From: Pleomorphomonas carboxyditropha
GTDB taxonomy: Bacteria; Pseudomonadota; Alphaproteobacteria; Rhizobiales; Pleomorphomonadaceae
Direction: 5' to 3'
Assembly (NCBI RefSeq): GCF_002770725.1
Contig: NZ_NQVN01000001.1
Coordinates: forward strand, 124,001 to 188,000
Length of the DNA: 64,000 bases
The position numbers and the translations under genes were made by a program. Below, one piece after another: positions 60,322 through 64,000 of this stretch; within the stretch, counting starts at the first letter, position 1; each line of letters opens with the position of its first letter. The notes beneath the pieces are model-generated. The model worked only from the letters and a program-made list of their open reading frames with translations. It was not told where the DNA came from and searched no databases.

Positions 60322-60588
60322 ATGCCGAACGATGTATCATTAACTGAGCTTGCGGTCAGCATAGCCGAAATCAAATCGAACGTCGCATACATGAAGGAAA
60401 AGCTCGACAAAGCTGAGTATAAAGCCGATGCGGTTGAACCGCGGTTGCGAGACATTGAGACAAAGATACTCGTAAGTGAAAGCCGCTCATCACTGCTGAA
60501 AGCGCTATCAAATCCATTCGTTAATATCGGTACAAGCGTCTTCGCTGCAGTATCCGCAGTTTATTTTAAAGCAAGACTCGGATTCTAA
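60322..60588 (+). CDS. XhlA-like membrane protein
   Basis: An 88-residue protein with an N-terminal coiled coil (SLTELAVSIAEIKSNVAYMK, then EPRLRDIETKIL) and one C-terminal transmembrane helix (IGTSVFAAVSAVYF). That is the layout of XhlA-type proteins, which anchor lysis functions at the membrane. It is divergent from the leftward cassette. The ribosome site GCCGAGG overlaps a partial GCCGG core. Confidence 0.6.
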   Translation: MPNDVSLTELAVSIAEIKSNVAYMKEKLDKAEYKADAVEPRLRDIETKILVSESRSSLLKALSNPFVNIGTSVFAAVSAVYFKARLGF

Positions 60589-60668
60589 ATGCCGCCGTTT
60601 ACGCGCTCCCGTAAACAGATTTTGCGAAAATTCTCGAACGATATCAATATTTTATCGCCGCTGAAATC

Positions 60669-60691
60669 TTGCATAATTTCCGCCGGTGAAA
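60669..60691 (+). promoter_or_regulatory. TTGC-N9-GCCGG element, copy A6
   Basis: AAATCTTGC, then nine bases, then GCCGGTGAAA. It ends 34 bases before ATG 60,726. With copy A1 it shares AAATCTTGCAT at the left. Confidence 0.6.
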
Positions 60692-60725
60692 AGAGAATTC
60701 GTCATGTGTTGCACGGGAGGGCTAC

Positions 60726-62657
60726 ATGACGAGGGGAATAGAGATCACAGCGGAACAGCGTATAGACGTCATCATACTCTACATGTATCGCTGCGCGATC
60801 CAGCCGAGGATCGCCGAATACGTTGGGCTCGGACTTTCGACTGTCGAACGGCTGGTTTCCGACATCAAACGCGGCGGCACGCAGTATCTGAAAGATGTCG
60901 GCTACCTCGATGCCGACGGCAGGCCGTCGAAACTCGCTCGTGAGCGGTCCGAAGTGATGGACCAGCGTGCCGCGGCGGAGAAAGAGAAACTGGCGGCGCT
61001 TGAAGCTCGTGGTCGCGCGTTCGATGAACGGAAGCGGCGGGAAGCAGCAGCGGCGAAGGCGAGCGTTCCAGAGACGATAAGCGAGGAGCCGAAGCGTGTC
61101 GTTGTGACGCCGGCCACGGTCGAGAAGACCGCTGAAGAGAAGGCTAAGAAGCCGATTCTGGTGCGGGTTTTCGGCGGCGAGAAGGTCGATGTAGAGAGCG
61201 TGTCGGACATGTCCGCCGTCCGCATCTTGAACAAGACTAGTCGAGCCGGGAAGCGCGGGATCACACGATTTGCGATCACGTCGGCGCAAGACGACACCGA
61301 GATTTTCAAGCCGCTCTGGAACAACATGCAGGCGTTCTGCGACCAGTTCGACATCAACATCCGCGTCTGCGGGACGACATATCAGAAGGGGCTCTACGAA
61401 GATCACAACGTCCGCACCGCGACATACGATCCCGAAATTCAGCCGTTCATGCAGTACGATCGTGAGTCTCTCGTTGACGACGTGTTGTTGATCTCAGACG
61501 CAAACGTTCTGCCGACGACGGCCAACCCACTCAGCGGCTGGCAGACTGCAAACCGCGGTCGCAACGTCATTATTCCGTCGGCTCGCGTTCACATCCAGTC
61601 GATACCGCGGATGTTCGGAGCCGAGCCGAACTTTGCGATGACGACTGGGACGATCACTCAGCCGAACTACACGGCACGCGCCGCCGGGCAGAAATCCGTC
61701 TTTCATCACACGCCCGGGTTCCTGCTCGTCGAAGTCGACCACGACGGTGCTGTGTTCATGAGGCCCGTCGTTGCTGCAGATGATGGCAGTTTCCAGGACC
61801 TCGACATCATCGTCCGCGACGGCCGCATCCTCGATTTTCAACGCATGCTGTCGATTGTCTGGGGTGACATACACCGCGAAAAGCTCGATCCGTTGATGGC
61901 GCTGTGGTGCTGGGGATTTGACGTCTTCCGTGATGTCGTAACGAGACGCACCAGAACCGTCATCGACTGTCTGCGCCCGAGTCACCAGTTCTTTCACGAT
62001 CTCAACGATTTCGAAGTCCGCAACCATCACACCCGCAACAACCCGCATGAACGTGCTCGGTTCGTCGCGGACGGTAATGATGACGTCGAGTACTGGCTCA
62101 AGCGCGCTGCAAAATTCGTTGACGCCGCGGGCCGTGATTATTGTCAGTCGCACATGGTCATTTCGAACCACGACGACGCACTTACGCGCTGGCTACTAGA
62201 TCCGTCTGGAGCGGCTGATGCACAGAATGCTTGGCTCTGGCACGAACTCAATGCGCGCGCTCACAAAGCCATCCGCGAACAGCGTCCGCACTCAGTCGTC
62301 GAGGACACGATGCGACGCTACGGCATGCGCGATGTCCAGTTCCACGACTACGGGGACTCGTTCGAACTCGCCGGAATCGAGCATGCAGCTCACGGCGACT
62401 GCGGGACGAACGGTGCAAGAGGTTCTATGGCCGGATTCAGACGTGTTGCGCCGAAAATCACGTTTGGTCACGGTCACACCGGCGGCGCGCTTGACGGAGC
62501 ATGGGAAGCCGGCGTCTCTGGATCGTATGATATGCGCTACAACGCTAAGGGGCTGACGACCTGGACGCATTCGGAAGTCGCTCTCGCTGAAAACGGAAAG
62601 CGCACCTTGATAAACCACGTCGCCGACGGCCGCTGGAGAGCCGTCGGACGCGCCTAA
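60726..62657 (+). CDS. HTH plus metallophosphoesterase-like protein (T5 A1-like?)
   Basis: A 643-residue protein. The N-terminus holds an HTH-like stretch (PRIAEYVGLGLSTVERLVSD) and a long charged helix (about 75-115). The C-terminal part carries metallophosphoesterase-like motifs: IVWGDIHREKLDP, HMVISNHDDALTRWL and ITFGHGHTGG. That set and the length recall the phage T5 A1 protein family, which acts in DNA transfer and host DNA breakdown. The link is from memory and should be treated as a hint. Confidence 0.65.
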   Translation: MTRGIEITAEQRIDVIILYMYRCAIQPRIAEYVGLGLSTVERLVSDIKRGGTQYLKDVGYLDADGRPSKLARERSEVMDQRAAAEKEKLAALEARGRAFDERKRREAAAAKASVPETISEEPKRVVVTPATVEKTAEEKAKKPILVRVFGGEKVDVESVSDMSAVRILNKTSRAGKRGITRFAITSAQDDTEIFKPLWNNMQAFCDQFDINIRVCGTTYQKGLYEDHNVRTATYDPEIQPFMQYDRESLVDDVLLISDANVLPTTANPLSGWQTANRGRNVIIPSARVHIQSIPRMFGAEPNFAMTTGTITQPNYTARAAGQKSVFHHTPGFLLVEVDHDGAVFMRPVVAADDGSFQDLDIIVRDGRILDFQRMLSIVWGDIHREKLDPLMALWCWGFDVFRDVVTRRTRTVIDCLRPSHQFFHDLNDFEVRNHHTRNNPHERARFVADGNDDVEYWLKRAAKFVDAAGRDYCQSHMVISNHDDALTRWLLDPSGAADAQNAWLWHELNARAHKAIREQRPHSVVEDTMRRYGMRDVQFHDYGDSFELAGIEHAAHGDCGTNGARGSMAGFRRVAPKITFGHGHTGGALDGAWEAGVSGSYDMRYNAKGLTTWTHSEVALAENGKRTLINHVADGRWRAVGRA

Positions 62658-62780
62658 GTCGCTGAAATCACATCATTTATACATCAAACACTCAATACCC
62701 ACGCTTTCATACACAATCCCTTTGAAATCAGAGACTTACTAATAATACCCCTGTAACAACCTCTTTCCGGCATCCGTAAT

Positions 62781-62816
62781 CTAAATTCTGCCGGCGGTTT
62801 GCTCGATGCTGCTGCA
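62781..62816 (+). promoter_or_regulatory. GCCGGCG element, class B copy 3
   Basis: CTAAATTCT then GCCGGCGGTT then TGCTCGATGCTGCTGCA, ending 38 bases before the endolysin ATG. AGATTCATCATC follows directly, as in the leader of the small terminase gene. The rest of the 62,658-62,854 gap is AT-rich and without a gene. Confidence 0.5.
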
Positions 62817-62854
62817 AGATTCATCATCAATTCCATGCAGTATGGAGTTGATGG

Positions 62855-63451
62855 ATGGCGTTCGACGACAGTAAATTTTGGGCGGAAATCAGAGAAAAGC
62901 GTCTTTTCGGCACCTCGATTTCACAATCTAAAGTCGACGGAACATCGCTAATCATCCGTCAGGCCGCCAAGCGGTCGATTTGTCTTCGTTATCTCGCATA
63001 TGCATTAGCGACGGCGTTTCACGAGACCGCAACGTCGATGCAGCCGATCACCGAATACGGCGGCCGAAGGTATTTCGACAAGTACGATTCCGGAAAGCTC
63101 GCTAAAGCCCTCGGGAACACGCAGAACCTCGACGGCGACGGCTTCGTCTACCGCGGCAGAGGCTACGTCCAACTCACCGGACAGCGAAACTACAGTCTCG
63201 CCGGATCGCAGCTCGGCATCGATCTCGTCAAGCATCCAGACCTCGCGCTCGATCCGGAACACGCCGCCGACATCATGTTCGTCGGCATGAGCGAAGGTTG
63301 GTTCACCGGGCAGAAGCTGTCGGACTACCTCGACAGGACGCCGCCGGACTACGTGTCCGCGCGCCGCATCATCAACGGCACCGACTGCGCGAACAAGATC
63401 GCCGGGTACGCCAGAATCTTTGAAAAAGCGCTGATCGCAGGGGGGTACTGA
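62855..63451 (+). CDS. GH19-family endolysin
   Basis: The 198-residue lysin has the chitinase class I/GH19 fold: catalytic Glu in ATAFHETATSMQPITEYGG, then FVYRGRGYVQLTGQRNY and PDLALDPEHAADIMF. Such enzymes cut peptidoglycan glycan strands at the end of infection. No signal peptide is visible, so a holin is needed for release. Two small membrane proteins follow. GGAG lies eight bases before the ATG. Confidence 0.93.
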   Translation: MAFDDSKFWAEIREKRLFGTSISQSKVDGTSLIIRQAAKRSICLRYLAYALATAFHETATSMQPITEYGGRRYFDKYDSGKLAKALGNTQNLDGDGFVYRGRGYVQLTGQRNYSLAGSQLGIDLVKHPDLALDPEHAADIMFVGMSEGWFTGQKLSDYLDRTPPDYVSARRIINGTDCANKIAGYARIFEKALIAGGY

Positions 63452-63452
63452 A

Positions 63453-63713
63453 ATGGGAAAATCGTTTGGCTCAATTCCGAATCCGTACACTCCAGCGACG
63501 GCTCGGCGGCTGAAAGAACAGCTGGGGGAAGCGATCACGAAGCATATAGCGGCATCTGGCACGACCGCTGCGGAGATATCTCGTCGCTACAAGAGCATCC
63601 GGAGCGGCGATCTACAGAGAATCCGAGCCGGAGAGGCGGAACTCTACGGACTGCCGAGACTGATCGCGATCGCTGAGGCAATGGGGCTCGAACTCAAGGT
63701 CACAGTGTCATGA
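63453..63713 (+). CDS. Small HTH-like protein in lysis cluster
   Basis: An 86-residue protein with an XRE-like helical plan (LKEQLGEAITKHIAASGTTA, AEISRRYKSIRSGDLQRIRA, LPRLIAIAEAMGLELK). It starts two bases after the endolysin stop and overlaps the next gene by four bases. A regulatory role in late expression is possible. Confidence 0.7.
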   Translation: MGKSFGSIPNPYTPATARRLKEQLGEAITKHIAASGTTAAEISRRYKSIRSGDLQRIRAGEAELYGLPRLIAIAEAMGLELKVTVS

Positions 63714-63928
63714 GCCAGAACCGAAGAACATCAAAGCTCATGACATGGACATCAATAATTGGGTTGTTCGTCGTGACGCTCGCCGCAGTCGTGCGCGGAC
63801 TAGAGTCTGTTGCACAGACCGCGCTCGTGACGCTCCCGGTCGTCATCGGCTCATATATGGGAATCGGCCACGCGGACTATCGCGTCGCGATAAAAACAGA
63901 CAATCAGCAGTCCGGAGAGCAATCATGA
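63710..63928 (+). CDS. Holin-like membrane protein
   Basis: A 72-residue protein with a basic start and two membrane helices (MTWTSIIGLFVVTLAAVVRG and TALVTLPVVIGSYMGIG), then a polar tail. Size and location next to the endolysin fit a holin. It overlaps the next gene by four bases (ATGA). Confidence 0.7.
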   Translation: MSQNRRTSKLMTWTSIIGLFVVTLAAVVRGLESVAQTALVTLPVVIGSYMGIGHADYRVAIKTDNQQSGEQS

Positions 63929-64000
63929 ACGCTCTCCTGCTCAAACTGCTGCCATATGGCATCGCGGCGGCTCTCGCGGTCGCCGCTGTGCTCTATGTCA
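63925..64000 (+). CDS. Probable Rz-like spanin, partial
   Basis: Only 25 codons lie in the window: MNALLLKLLPYGIAAALAVA and on, an N-terminal membrane helix. After endolysin and holin this is the usual place of the inner-membrane spanin. The assignment rests on position and the helix only. Confidence 0.5.
   Translation, partial: MNALLLKLLPYGIAAALAVAAVLYV

Larger units (their letters stand above)
22550..64000. mobile_element. Prophage (long-tailed, lambda-type head), right end outside window
   Basis: From the tRNA-Lys to the right edge all recognisable genes are of phage or accessory type: integrase, excisionase, replication initiator, terminase, portal, capsid, tail tube, tape measure and endolysin. 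Base composition drops compared with the left 22 kb. The late genes are complete and uninterrupted by decay except for leftward accessory cassettes, so the phage may be functional. The 104 bases between the tRNA and the integrase hold only the attachment region. Confidence 0.93.

Noticed and set aside
22550-64000. CRISPR array or diversity-generating retroelement
   Set aside because: No regularly spaced repeats with unique spacers, no reverse transcriptase and no template/variable repeat pair were seen.

Overview
The window joins two kinds of DNA. Positions 1 to about 22,550 are GC-rich chromosome of an alphaproteobacterium, most likely a Hyphomicrobiales/Rhizobiales member. The evidence is an alpha-type SspB followed by DUF4169 and ribbon-helix-helix genes, a BA14K surface protein, rhizobial-type intergenic palindromes, and NTG/GTG starts with GC-biased codons. 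Genes include branched-chain amino acid synthesis (ilvB, ilvN and a distant ilvC), serB, miaA, pdxJ, fumC, a chemoreceptor, Lrp/MerR/TetR regulators, a PhzF-like enzyme, a MazF-type toxin-antitoxin pair and one intact IS3-family element (16,414-17,852). The IS sits in the loop of a rho-independent terminator. Regulation is legible in several places: a valine-rich leader peptide and terminator before ilvB, a long-spacer MerR promoter at 10,934-10,964, and a 14-bp palindrome before tetR.

From the tRNA-Lys(CTT) at 22,474-22,549 to the right edge the DNA is a prophage of more than 41 kb, visibly lower in GC. The right attachment site lies outside the window. The integrase ends next to the tRNA. 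The left arm (22,654-31,212) is transcribed leftward: integrase and excisionase, a metallophosphoesterase, a zinc-ribbon protein, a soluble FtsH-like AAA+/M41 protease, an SRAP (YedK/HMCES-type) protein and a plasmid-type replication initiator. A 900-bp gene-free segment (31,213-32,112) holds a 152-bp imperfect tandem repeat, a 22-bp iteron-like pair and a 16-bp palindrome. It is the best candidate for an origin plus divergent early control region. To its right lie small rightward genes interleaved with leftward accessory genes (32,113-39,186).

The late region (39,354 to the end) follows lambda order for head and long tail: small and large terminase, gpW, portal, HK97-type protease with a nested scaffold start, gpD-like decoration protein, gpE-like capsid protein, connector and terminator proteins, tail tube, the G/GT chaperone pair with a T TTT TTC slippery site, tape measure and tail-tip proteins. 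Lysis genes (GH19 endolysin, small membrane proteins, a start of an Rz-like protein) close the window. The phage is therefore a siphovirus-type (long, probably flexible tail) temperate phage.

Two leftward accessory cassettes interrupt the late region. One (44,071-45,561, ART-like plus DUF2971) sits between portal and protease. The other (57,800-60,237, a ClpP-like exported protease, a YdjM-like protein and a small protein) sits between tail and lysis genes. The most unusual feature is a family of short intergenic elements with the pattern TTGC-N9-GCCGG, or a variant, placed 24-125 bp before at least nine prophage genes on both strands. I know of no described counterpart. It may be a phage-wide promoter or operator.
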